A DNA stretch of 64,000 bases, taken from contig CALAAS010000012.1 in the NCBI GenBank assembly GCA_937885015.1, positions 14,929 to 78,928 of the forward strand, read 5' to 3'. The notes under the pieces were generated by a model. That model saw only the letters and a program-made list of their open reading frames with translations, had not been told where the DNA came from and did no database searches. Made by a program: the position numbers and the translations under genes. Positions 8,281-17,800 of this stretch are shown here, piece by piece. Within the stretch, counting starts at the first letter, position 1. Each line of letters begins with the position of its first letter. The stretch comes from an uncultured Clostridium sp. Its GTDB lineage: Bacteria; Bacillota; Clostridia; Lachnospirales; Lachnospiraceae.

Positions 8281-8538
8281 ATGAGAGTATCGATCTGTAT
8301 CGGAAGTGCCTGTCATTTAAAGGGATCCAGAGAGGTGATTCAGAAGCTGCAGAAGCTGGTTACGGATCACGGCCTGGACAATGAAGTGGATTTGAATGGA
8401 GATTTCTGCAGCGGAAACTGCCGTAAGGGTGTTTGCGTGACCGTAGATGGTACGCTGTATTCCGTAAAGCCGGAGACCACCGAGGAGTTTTTCCAGAAGG
8501 AGATTCTCAGACGTCTTCAGGCTGATGGAATGGAATAA
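8281..8538 (+). CDS. Thioredoxin-like [2Fe-2S] ferredoxin (NuoE/HydC C-terminal type)
   Basis: The 85-residue protein corresponds to the thioredoxin-fold [2Fe-2S] domain found at the C-terminus of NuoE and hydrogenase subunit HydC/HndA. Four ligand cysteines are visible as CIGSAC (Cys6, Cys11) and CSGNC (about Cys43, Cys47); a fifth Cys follows in KGVC. It would pass electrons between NAD(P)H- or ferredoxin-linked partners and the hydrogenase-like proteins that follow. The start has an ideal AGGAGG ten bases ahead. It is the first gene of a four-gene operon, 12 bases before the HydS-type gene. Lacking the N-terminal helical domain of full NuoE, it is a stand-alone carrier. Confidence 0.85.
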   Translation: MRVSICIGSACHLKGSREVIQKLQKLVTDHGLDNEVDLNGDFCSGNCRKGVCVTVDGTLYSVKPETTEEFFQKEILRRLQADGME

Positions 8539-8550
8539 AAGGAGATATAT

Positions 8551-10266
8551 ATGCCGATCATTGATTTTAAGGCAGCGATGTGTAAGCATTGTTATAAATG
8601 CGTCCGCGGCTGTGAGGTAAAATCGATCATGATTCGGGACGGCCATGCTTATATTATGCCAAATCGCTGTATTTTATGCGGCCAGTGCCTGGTAAACTGC
8701 CCTCAGTCGGCGAAACGCGTTCCCAGTGAGCTGGAGCAGGTAAAAGAGTTTATTGCAGCCGGCAAGCCGGTCATTGCCTCGCTCTCTTCTTCTTATATCG
8801 GGGTGCTTCCCTACCGGAAGCGGGGACAGGTAAAAGCGGCGATGAAAAAGCTTGGCTTTACGGAGGTTCGCGATGTGGCGGACGGAGCGGCTCTGGCCAC
8901 CAGGGAGTACGTAAAGCTTCTGGAGCAGGGAGAGATGGAGAATATCATCACAACGGCCTGCCCCAGCATTGTAAATCTGATAGAAATTCATTATCCGGAG
9001 CTGATGAAGTATCTGGCTCCTGTGCTGATTCCGTCGGGAATCCATACGCGTATGCTGCGGCAGGAGTTCGGAGAAGAGGCCAGGGTGGTGGTAGTCGGTC
9101 CGTGTATTGCGGAGAAGGAAAAAAAGCGGATCGTAAAGCCGGATGCGGTATTGACCTTTGAGGATCTGCGGCAGTGGCTTTTGGAAGAGCAGATTGATAT
9201 CTGCCAGTGCGAAGAAGAGACATTTGAAGATCAGAGGCCCGGAGCCAGTCTGCGGTATCCGGTCAGCGGAGGACTTTTGACAGCGGTACAGGTTACGCAG
9301 ACAAAGCCGGACAGGTATCGGAAGTTTTATGTCAGTGGAGTCAAGGATTGCCTGGATGTCTGCGAGGCTATGAAAACCGGGGAGGTATCAGGCTGTTTCA
9401 TTGAGATGAACGCCTGCCATGGCGGCTGTGTCAATGGGCCTGCCACTGCCACGGAGGTTTCCAGTTTTAAAGTCAAGCTGGATCTGGAGGCCATGCTTCC
9501 CAAGGAAGCGGCGGACTGGACGATGTTTCCGGAAACGGTAAAAAACGTGGAGGTAAGCCGTACTTTTTCCGATCGTTCTCAGAAGGAAATGATCCCTACG
9601 GAAGAGCAGCTTCGTGAAATTTTAAAGAAGACGGGAAAAAGCCGACCGGAGCAGGAATTAAATTGCGGTGCCTGCGGCTATCCGACCTGCCGTGAAAAGG
9701 CCATTGCCGTATTTCAGCGGAAGGCGGAGGTGGAGATGTGTATTCCCTATCTTCATGACCGGGCTCAGTCCCTGTCTCACCTTGTGATGGATATCTCACC
9801 CAATGTGATTTTAATCATTGACGAGGATTTGAGGATTCTGGATTGTTCTGCCTCCGCAGAGCAATATTTCGAGAGGAAAACCGAGGAGCTTAAAGGAAAG
9901 CCGCTGCAGGATTTCATGAATCCGGAGGATGTGAAGGGGGTATTCAGAACCCATCAGGGAATTCACAGCCAGAAGCTGCTGGATCCGGAGCGGGGACGGG
10001 TAACGTTTCAGAACATTGCCTATATAGAGGAGAGCGATTTTGTAATTGTAACCCTCATTGATGTGACAAAAGAAGAAGAGCAGATCAGACAGGAGTACGA
10101 GAAGAAAAAGGCGACCATTGATCTGGCCCAGAAGGTTATTTTCAAGCAGATGATGGTGGCACAGGAGATCGCCGGACTTCTGGGGGAGACGACGGCAGAG
10201 ACGAAGACAACACTTACGAAGCTTTGTTCTTTGATTGACGATGAGAATGAAAGTGAGGTTCGATAG
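8551..10266 (+). CDS. Sensory-type (group C, HydS-like) [FeFe] hydrogenase with PAS domain
   Basis: The 571-residue protein has two [4Fe-4S] ferredoxin motifs (Cys11/14/17/21 and Cys40/43/46/50). An H-cluster domain follows with three cysteine motifs: TTACPS (Cys137), GPCIAEK (Cys185) and MNACHGGC (Cys289, Cys293). Next come a further four-Cys cluster (Cys372, 375, 380, 397), a PAS domain (about 410-500) and a coiled-coil tail. This order is that of group C putative sensory hydrogenases. The first H-cluster motif reads TTACP where catalytic enzymes have TSCCP, so the proton-shuttle Cys is an Ala, as expected for a sensor rather than a producer of H2. It is followed immediately by a phosphatase gene and then a group B hydrogenase, suggesting it reports H2 or redox state to them. 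Confidence 0.88.
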   Translation: MPIIDFKAAMCKHCYKCVRGCEVKSIMIRDGHAYIMPNRCILCGQCLVNCPQSAKRVPSELEQVKEFIAAGKPVIASLSSSYIGVLPYRKRGQVKAAMKKLGFTEVRDVADGAALATREYVKLLEQGEMENIITTACPSIVNLIEIHYPELMKYLAPVLIPSGIHTRMLRQEFGEEARVVVVGPCIAEKEKKRIVKPDAVLTFEDLRQWLLEEQIDICQCEEETFEDQRPGASLRYPVSGGLLTAVQVTQTKPDRYRKFYVSGVKDCLDVCEAMKTGEVSGCFIEMNACHGGCVNGPATATEVSSFKVKLDLEAMLPKEAADWTMFPETVKNVEVSRTFSDRSQKEMIPTEEQLREILKKTGKSRPEQELNCGACGYPTCREKAIAVFQRKAEVEMCIPYLHDRAQSLSHLVMDISPNVILIIDEDLRILDCSASAEQYFERKTEELKGKPLQDFMNPEDVKGVFRTHQGIHSQKLLDPERGRVTFQNIAYIEESDFVIVTLIDVTKEEEQIRQEYEKKKATIDLAQKVIFKQMMVAQEIAGLLGETTAETKTTLTKLCSLIDDENESEVR

Positions 10267-11454
10267 ATGGGGATAACCGTAGATGTCACGTTTAAAAGCC
10301 TGAATAAGTATTCAGAAATCCTGTGCGGTGATACGGTGGAGTGTCTGAAGACAGAGGATTCGGACGTGATTATCCTGGCGGACGGAATGGGAAGCGGGGT
10401 AAAGGCGAATATCCTTTCCACGCTGACTGCAAAAATCCTTGGAACCATGTTTTTAAATGGGGCGACTCTGGAGGAATGTGTGGAGACGATCATGCAGACG
10501 CTTCCGATCTGTCAGATTCGCCAGGTGGCATATGCAACCTTCTCTATTCTTCAGATTTTCAACAATGGGGAAGTGTATCTTGTTGAATATGACAATCCGC
10601 GCTGTATTTATCTGCGGTGCGGCCATGTGATGGAACTCCCGAAGAACACCAGGATGGTGCGCGGCAAGGAAATCAGCGAATGCCGTTTTCAGGTGCAGAA
10701 GGGAGACGCCCTGATTCTCATGAGTGACGGCGTGACTCACGCCGGAGTGGGGAAAAGCACGGGGGCCTATAAATTTGGATGGGCCTGGCAGGATGTGGCA
10801 GACTTCGTTTCCGTCCAGTATATGACGACTCTGTCTGCTGTCCGGATGGCCGGCGCTATCTGCGAGGAGTGCAACAAAATTTACGAAGATCGTCCTGGAG
10901 ATGACACCACGGTGGTGGTGGCGCGGATCATCGATAAAAAGCCGGTCAATCTGATGACCGGGCCTCCTCTGGACCGCAATGACGATGAGAAGATTACTGC
11001 GGATTTCATGGCGGATGAGACGGCAAAGCGCATTGTCTCCGGAGGAACCAGCGCAACGATTCTCTCCAGAGAGCTGGGGCGGCCTCTGCGGGTTTCCATG
11101 GACTATACGGATCCGGATATTCCGCCCATTGCCTATATGGAGGGGGTTGACCTGGTAACGGAGGGGGTTTTGACCCTGCGACGGGTTATCGAGCTTTTAA
11201 AACGTTATCTGGTAAAGTGTGATCTGAGTCTGGAGTTTTTTCAGGAACTGGATAAAAATAATGGTGCGTCTATGCTGGCAAAAATCCTGATTGAGGATTG
11301 TACAGAACTGCATTTATTTGTGGGAACTGCCATCAACAGCGCCTATCAGAACCCTGGTCTCCCATTCGACCTGGGAATCCGTCAGAATTTGATCAAACAG
11401 CTTCGGGAGACAGTTGAGGGGATGGGAAAGAAAGTTACGGTTACGTACTATTAA
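10267..11454 (+). CDS. SpoIIE/PP2C-family protein serine phosphatase with unknown C-terminal domain
   Basis: The first 220 of 395 residues form a PP2C/SpoIIE phosphatase. Its metal-binding acidic residues are visible in ILADGMGSG (Asp39), LMSDGVTHAG (Asp154) and GDDTTVVVAR (Asp212, Asp213). Such enzymes usually dephosphorylate anti-anti-sigma factors or other Ser/Thr-phosphorylated partners. About 170 further residues (IVSGGTSATILSRELGRP, then a mixed alpha/beta tail) match nothing I recognise. The start codon directly abuts the HydS stop (TAGATG), so the sensor and phosphatase are tightly coupled. No kinase or anti-sigma gene is adjacent. The probable role is the output module of the sensory hydrogenase; the target is unknown. 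Confidence 0.85.
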   Translation: MGITVDVTFKSLNKYSEILCGDTVECLKTEDSDVIILADGMGSGVKANILSTLTAKILGTMFLNGATLEECVETIMQTLPICQIRQVAYATFSILQIFNNGEVYLVEYDNPRCIYLRCGHVMELPKNTRMVRGKEISECRFQVQKGDALILMSDGVTHAGVGKSTGAYKFGWAWQDVADFVSVQYMTTLSAVRMAGAICEECNKIYEDRPGDDTTVVVARIIDKKPVNLMTGPPLDRNDDEKITADFMADETAKRIVSGGTSATILSRELGRPLRVSMDYTDPDIPPIAYMEGVDLVTEGVLTLRRVIELLKRYLVKCDLSLEFFQELDKNNGASMLAKILIEDCTELHLFVGTAINSAYQNPGLPFDLGIRQNLIKQLRETVEGMGKKVTVTYY

Positions 11455-11472
11455 TGAAGGAGGATATGAAAA

Positions 11473-12927
11473 ATGGTAACGAATGACGCAACGATTCTGC
11501 GCATCAAACATGATATACTTTATGAGGTGGCCAAGCTTGCCTGGAATGGCCAGCTGGCAGACGGAAGGGATGACATTCCCTATAAAGTAAGTCCGGGTCC
11601 TCAGGCACAGTACCGCTGCTGCGTTTATAAAGAGAGAGAGATTGTACGCCAGCGGGTTCGTCTGGCAGAGGGAAAATGCCCTTCTGACCGCAATACCAAT
11701 AATGTGGTGCAGGTCATCAACGCGGCCTGTGAGGAGTGTCCGATTGCATCCTATACCGTGACGGATAACTGCCGGAAATGTATGGGAAAGGCCTGCCAGA
11801 ATTCCTGTAATTTCGGAGCTATTACGATGGGGACCACCAAGGCGCATATTGATCCGGATAAGTGCCGGGAGTGCGGAAAATGTGCACAGGCTTGCCCGTA
11901 CAATGCCATTGCCCATCTGGAGCGTCCTTGCAAGAAGGTATGCCCGGTGGATGCCATTACCTACGATGAGTATGGCGTATGTGTGATTGATGAGAAAAAA
12001 TGTATTCAGTGTGGCGCCTGCATTCACAGCTGTCCCTTTGGCGCCATCGGCTCCAAAACTTTTATGGTGGATGTGATTCGCCTGATCAATGCCGGTAAAA
12101 AGGTTGTGGCAATGCTGGCTCCTGCTACGGAGGGTCAGTTTGGACCGGATATTACCTTTGCCAGCTGGCGGACTGCTTTAAAGAAGATCGGCTTTGCAGA
12201 TATGGTGGAAGTAGGTCTGGGTGGAGATATGACGGCGGCAGCTGAGGCAGCTGAGTGGGCGGAGGCCTACAAGGAAGGCAAGAAAATGACGACCTCCTGC
12301 TGCCCGGCTTTCGTGAATATGATCAAGCAGCACTATCCGGAACTTCTGGACAATATGTCAACAACGGTTTCTCCGATGTGTGCCGTATCCCGTATGCTGA
12401 AGGCGCAGGATCCGGAGGTGATTACCGTATTTATCGGACCGTGTATTGCCAAGAAGAGTGAGACGCTGGATCTGAACATCCAGGGGAACGCAGATTACGC
12501 CATGACCTACGGTGAGGTTCGTGCCATGCTGCGGGCAAAGGATGTGAATCTGGAGCCGGAGGAGAACTCCACCCAGGAAGCCAGTGTATTTGGAAAACGC
12601 TTTGGAAACGGCGGCGGTGTAACGGCTGCTGTATTGCAGTGCCTGGAGGAAACCGGCGAAAACGCAGACATCAAGGTAGCACGCTGCAATGGAGCGGCAG
12701 AGTGTAAGAAAGCACTGCTTCTTCTGAAGGCAGGACGCCTTCCGGAGGACTTTGTTGAGGGAATGGCCTGTGTAGGCGGCTGTGTGGGCGGCCCCAGCAA
12801 GCATAAGACAGAGATGGAGGCAAAGCGTTCCAGAGATAAACTGATTGCAGAGGCAGACAGCCGTGAAGTACATGAGAACCTGAAAAATTACGATATGGCT
12901 TCTTTCTCCATGCATCGCCATGGCTGA
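11473..12927 (+). CDS. Group B-type [FeFe] hydrogenase, monomeric, multi-cluster
   Basis: The 484-residue protein has a cysteine-rich N-terminal part with several [4Fe-4S] motifs (Cys100/103/108/112; 131/134/137/141; 177/180/183/187, plus CEEC and CKKVC). A complete H-cluster domain follows: TSCCPAF (Cys276, Cys277), PMCAVSRM with GPCIAKK (Cys324), and MACVGGCVGG (Cys433, Cys437). Both cysteines of TSCCP are present, so unlike its HydS neighbour it should be catalytic. This architecture is that of group B enzymes, common in Clostridia, which interconvert protons and H2 using ferredoxin-type electrons in the cytoplasm. AGGAGG precedes the ATG, 18 bases after the phosphatase stop. It ends the operon, and a terminator lies 80 bases on. 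Confidence 0.9.
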   Translation: MVTNDATILRIKHDILYEVAKLAWNGQLADGRDDIPYKVSPGPQAQYRCCVYKEREIVRQRVRLAEGKCPSDRNTNNVVQVINAACEECPIASYTVTDNCRKCMGKACQNSCNFGAITMGTTKAHIDPDKCRECGKCAQACPYNAIAHLERPCKKVCPVDAITYDEYGVCVIDEKKCIQCGACIHSCPFGAIGSKTFMVDVIRLINAGKKVVAMLAPATEGQFGPDITFASWRTALKKIGFADMVEVGLGGDMTAAAEAAEWAEAYKEGKKMTTSCCPAFVNMIKQHYPELLDNMSTTVSPMCAVSRMLKAQDPEVITVFIGPCIAKKSETLDLNIQGNADYAMTYGEVRAMLRAKDVNLEPEENSTQEASVFGKRFGNGGGVTAAVLQCLEETGENADIKVARCNGAAECKKALLLLKAGRLPEDFVEGMACVGGCVGGPSKHKTEMEAKRSRDKLIAEADSREVHENLKNYDMASFSMHRHG

Positions 12928-13005
12928 TTCCAAAGGGATGAGGGGGCAGTGTAAAGATTTAGTTCTTGCATTTTAATTTTTACTGTGTTAAACTGATCTT
13001 ATCTG

Positions 13006-13042
13006 AATCGGAACTCTTCGCAGAGGGCGATGAGTTCCGATT
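13006..13042 (+). terminator. Intrinsic terminator of the hydrogenase cassette
   Basis: AATCGGAACTC (13006-13016) pairs with GAGTTCCGATT (13032-13042), followed by TCTTTCTT. The remaining gap up to 13235 holds no clear promoter or gene. Confidence 0.85.
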
Positions 13043-13235
13043 TCTTTCTTCTTATTTTTATTTTCTGATTTTCAGAATGATGCAGTTCGCATCAGATTCA
13101 GAACGGATTGAAAAGAGAAAAGGCGGCTTTATGGGCATATTGTCTGCTTTTTTACGGAAGTGGATATTTTGTTAGAAAATTGTATGTGAGGTGTCTGTAA
13201 CGTAGCTGCCAGCAGGTTCTGCCGGAGAGAGGGGG

Positions 13236-14813
13236 ATGCATATGGCAGGAAATCTGTACAGGATAGGGAAGAAAATTCGCCGTGGAGCGCTGTTTTTTCT
13301 GGGAAGCGGGCTGGCGCTTCTGTTGACAGGGGATTTGCGGACGGCATGGGGGGATGTGGCGAGGGAGCCTGTTTCATACGCGGTTTCTTTTGTAGATGAA
13401 GCCGATTACAATACTCAAATTTTTCATAGCCAGAGGGGAGAGGTTCCGGAGGGAACTACCCTGAAGGTTTCTTTTCCGGAGCGCTTTGTGGGGCGCGACG
13501 GACATATCTGGATATCCGCGGTAAAATCACCGCAGTATATGGCCGTATATCAGGCCGGAACACAGAAATTTTATATTACATATGCACAGGGAAAAAAGAT
13601 ACCGGGTTTTTCACAGCAGGAGGAAGAGAATGAAGGACGTTTGGAGCGCTGGATTCGGGAGGCGAGAAAGGCGGATGCTGCAATCCTGGGAAGGGAAGAT
13701 CCATGGGATGGGCCGGAAGGTGTGATAGTGTCAGACCAAGGCGCCAATAACCGAAGAATCCGTCAGCTGGTCGCTGCGTTGGAGGACGGAGATTCTCATA
13801 TTTTTTATGTGATCGGGGCGGACTATATGCCGGAGACGCTGGTAATCGGAGCAGAGTTTGAGGCGGTATATTCGTCCGTGGCGGAAGATTCGTTTGTTCA
13901 GGGAGGAGTGCGCTACGAGGTCCTAAAGGTAACCGTTCGCCGCCTCTGGAACGGGGAAAACTGTCGGCACCAATGGGCGGCTCTGACAGAGGAGAGGCCG
14001 GACTGCCTGAAGCACGGTTCAGGGACGTTTGTTTGTTCCCGCTGTAAAGAGCGACGGACTGTCTGTTTGCCGGCTGTGGGCCATATGGATAAGGATGAAG
14101 ACGGGATCTGTGAGCGGTGCAGCGGCCCGGTCACGCCTCAGGAGCCAGAAAGTCTGGTATGGAAGAAAGGGGACAGGCAGGTTCGGAAAGTGGGGAAGGA
14201 GTGGCGGTTCTTTACATGTGTGGATGAAGATTATCACGACTGGCAGGATAATCGTCGGAAGGCAGCTCTGTTTCTCTGCGACAGCCTGATTCGGGCCGAC
14301 GTGGACACGGAGATAGAGGATGAGACCGTTCAGACGCTGTCTTTTGGGGAAAACAGCAACTATAAGACGTCCCGTGTCCGGCGGTGGTTGGAAAAACACG
14401 GCAGCGTCGGAGAGGTGGGACTGGAACCAGTGCATACGGGAATTCAGACGGCCTATACGGGCGCCACGAAAGCCGGCGAATTTGGGCAGTTGACTGGGAT
14501 GGAGCTTTCTGGGCAGGAGATTGGCTATCAGCTCCTGCAGGATCGGATGTTCTGCCTTTCTGTGGAAGAGGCATTGCGATACCGGGAAGAATTGTGGAAA
14601 TTTGGTTCCGATACGGAAAATCCTAAAACCCAGGAAAGCAGTTATTCACAGGGATATTATCTGCGGACTCCCGTTTATGAGGAAGACGGAGGGGGAAAGT
14701 TTACATACGGAAAATACGTATATGGAGTGGATTTGAATGGTTCTATTCATCCGGTAGATGTGGCAGGCGAGATCTATGGGATTCGCCCGGCCTTTGCGGT
14801 GCCGCAGGCGTAA
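13236..14813 (+). CDS. Exported protein with Cys-rich ribbon-like segment and DUF6273-like C-terminal domain
   Basis: The 525-residue protein has an N-terminal basic and hydrophobic segment (about residues 10-35) that looks like a signal peptide or anchor. The middle part is not recognised. At about residues 245-293 a spaced set of Cys (CRHQW, CLKH, CSRC, CLP, CERC with GHMDKDEDG between) resembles the zinc-ribbon-like repeats of Lachnospiraceae surface proteins. The last 180 residues, ending SQGYYLRTP, GVDLNGSI and GIRPAFAV, resemble the DUF6273 domain, which has a C-type-lectin/formylglycine-enzyme-like fold. ATG at 13236 or 13242 follows GAGAGGGGG. It is first in a run of four closely spaced genes for exported proteins. 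Confidence 0.65.
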   Translation: MHMAGNLYRIGKKIRRGALFFLGSGLALLLTGDLRTAWGDVAREPVSYAVSFVDEADYNTQIFHSQRGEVPEGTTLKVSFPERFVGRDGHIWISAVKSPQYMAVYQAGTQKFYITYAQGKKIPGFSQQEEENEGRLERWIREARKADAAILGREDPWDGPEGVIVSDQGANNRRIRQLVAALEDGDSHIFYVIGADYMPETLVIGAEFEAVYSSVAEDSFVQGGVRYEVLKVTVRRLWNGENCRHQWAALTEERPDCLKHGSGTFVCSRCKERRTVCLPAVGHMDKDEDGICERCSGPVTPQEPESLVWKKGDRQVRKVGKEWRFFTCVDEDYHDWQDNRRKAALFLCDSLIRADVDTEIEDETVQTLSFGENSNYKTSRVRRWLEKHGSVGEVGLEPVHTGIQTAYTGATKAGEFGQLTGMELSGQEIGYQLLQDRMFCLSVEEALRYREELWKFGSDTENPKTQESSYSQGYYLRTPVYEEDGGGKFTYGKYVYGVDLNGSIHPVDVAGEIYGIRPAFAVPQA

Positions 14814-14835
14814 TGGGGTAGAAAAGGAGGATATT

Positions 14836-17800
14836 ATGAGAAAAATGGCGGAATGGAACAGGCAAAGAAAACGAGAATACGGGAAGAAACATATAAAGGC
14901 GGGGAAACCCTGGATGGCAGTTCTTGTGCTGATGTCGCTGCTGATGACAGGGGTGGGATCTGCCCCGGCCTGGGCGGGAAATTATGTATTTGTGGATCAG
15001 GAAGAGGGAAAGAGGGGAACTGGAGCCGGATGGGCAACGGAGTCGGAAATCAGGCTGGCAACGGGATCAGAAGCCAGGAGGGCAGAGATGGCAGCTACCC
15101 CCTCTGAGCTGCGGGCGGACGGTCTGATAACGCCGAGCCTGGGGGATCTGTGGGAAGGCTGGGATGCGGATTTTTCTTTTTTGGATGGCAGCCAGGGATT
15201 TGGAACGAAGGAACGCCCCTTTCAGATCCGGACGAAAGAACAGCTGATGGGACTTTCCCAGCTGACGGCCATGGGGATGTCAGCGGATCCGGGCAGTCCC
15301 ATTACGGTGGGGGATTACAGTGAAGCCTGGTTTGAACTGGCGGCGGATCTGGATCTGGGAGGAATGGACTGGATCCCCATGGGATACTATTGTGATTCCT
15401 CGGAATTTGATGGAGAAGTGGATCATCCGTTTACGGCTCATTTTAACGGGCGGGGAAGAACGATTTCTAATTTTCGCCTGAATCGGGAGCAATGGCCTTG
15501 TGTGGGTTTTTTCGGAGAACTGTCAGGAGCAGAGGTGAAAAATCTCTGTCTGGAGCCGGGGAAAACTGTGACCGGGAAAAACAGTGTCGGAATTCTGGCA
15601 GGAGTCAGCCGCGATTCCCGGATTTTTAACTGTACGGTAAAAGGAAATGTGGAAGGGGACGGCAGCGTTGGCGGTATGGTGGGAACGGTGGAGGGAACTG
15701 ACAAAACAGCCAGCGTGATCGAGAACGGGACTGCTTTGGTAACGGTTCGGGTGCACTCTGGCTCAGAAAGGTTTGCAGGAGGAATTGCCGGGAAAGCGGC
15801 TGCCTCCAGCCTGGTGGATTGCCGGGTGGAAACCGGAGATAACAGGATTTCCAGAATTCAGGGGGAAGATGCGGCAGTGGGCGGCATCGTGGGACTTCAG
15901 AATGATACAGATCTTTACAACCTTTATGTTTCCGGAACCATTGGAGGACCTGGCAGCCGGAAGACGGGAGGCATGGTGGGGCAGAGAATCGCGGGAGATC
16001 TGAAGGTGGCGCGATTTGAGGGGAACATTGGCCAGTCCGGAACGGGAATTTCCGGGTATCGGGGCACCTTTATCGGGTATCGTGCAGAATCAGATTATTT
16101 CCGGTATGGGGAAGATGTGGCCTGGCTTTTTGCAGATACAGAGAGTAAGATTGCAGCCAATGTTTGCGGCAGTCAGATTCCAGATGATAACCTATACACC
16201 TATGAGGATCATATCGGTTATTCCCACGGAGGCGATGTCTTTTTTTCTCTGGTACAGGGCGGCGTATCCAGAGAGAGTGAAGAGATATTTTACTGTGAAG
16301 AACTGGAAAACGGGATTTTGAAAATCCTGGATGAGGAACTGGGCGGTGTGACAGATTGGGAGGCAAATGGCTATGAGCTGGATCATTTTGCGCCCAATGA
16401 TGCGGGGCGGCCGGCCAGAGGTTATCTGGTTACAATCCCGCAGGTTGACACGGTTTCCAATGGACTTCATTACTATGATGTGGCAGCTCTGGAGGCCCGC
16501 GGAAGCGGAGCTTACGACAGAACCATCGATAGGGAACACCGGAGAGCTGTGGCGGCGGGCAGGACGGTGACGGTATCCACGGCGCCCAGAAATACGGGGA
16601 ATTCCAGATTTCAGATGAAAGGAGTGCCTGTCTATACAGAGAAGGGAAAAAAACGGGATACCGTTTATGTAAAAGGAGGTGAATATACCTTTGTAATGCC
16701 GCAGGAGAATACAGAGGTTTCGGCAGTCTATGAGAAAGTGGCTGTGCGGGTTTCATTGAACCCGCAGAAGGTAAAATTTTCCGTGGTGGAGGAGCGGACA
16801 GGAGATCGGCGCAACCCGGTTAAGGTAACCCGTGTTATGGATCAGAATGGGCGGCTGATTGCCCGGTACATAAACGGAGAGCTGGAAAAGGGGACAGAGG
16901 TGCAGCCAGTACGGGTGGAAGCAGTGGTGGACACGAACAATGATGTGGAGGATGCCTCCGTGCTTTGGAGCGTAGATGATCCGGATCTGATCGAACTTTT
17001 AGCAAATGAGGATGAGGATTCCCAGGGATATACCAGACAGAGTGCTTCGATCCGACTGAATTTGTCCAGCTCCTTTATTACGGATCTGGTACAGAAACTG
17101 GAGCGGGAACAGGCAGAAGGCGGATTTGCCCAGGCAATTCCCGATACTATTTATGGGGCAGGTCACCAGAACGGAGGCGTCGCCATACTGACGGCGAAGA
17201 CGCGCCCCTCTGCAAGCTTCGAGGGAAAACCCTGTACGGGAAATGCAAGAATTGAGGTGACATTCCGGATTCTGGATAAGACGTATGTGGCAGGCAGCAG
17301 GGCGGAGCTTGATAAGGGAGCTTTGGCCTTTACTGTAATGCGTCGCCTGACAGGAAACCGAAAGAATCCGCAGGAGCAGATTTCCGTGACGGGACCGCAG
17401 ACTCTGACGGCTTCTTTTACGCCGGATTTTTTTGATAAAAAAGAAATTTCCTGGCATGTGAGCGATGAAGCGGTGATTTCCTTGTCAGGGAAGGAAAAGG
17501 ATGCATTGGTCTCAGCTGTTTCAGACGCCAAATGGATTCAGGATCTGATACGGGCAGATACAGGACACCATGCCGGCAGACCGTATGAGCCGCAGACGTC
17601 TTCAGGAAACCGGACGGTTCAGGTGACCGTAATAGGAGAAGATATGTTGGGAAACCGATGTCAGGCTTCCTGTCCCGTAACGGTGTATTTTGAGACGAAG
17701 GACGAAAGCAGGATTTATGCAGAGCGAATTGCCGCAGAGCCGGAGAAGCTTTTATTTGATCTGAAGCTTACAAAAACAGGAAGACGTTTTTCACCGACTG

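Noticed and set aside
13078..13176. 32-codon frame before the surface-protein operon
   Set aside because: No ribosome site, and low-complexity ending. Not supported as a gene.
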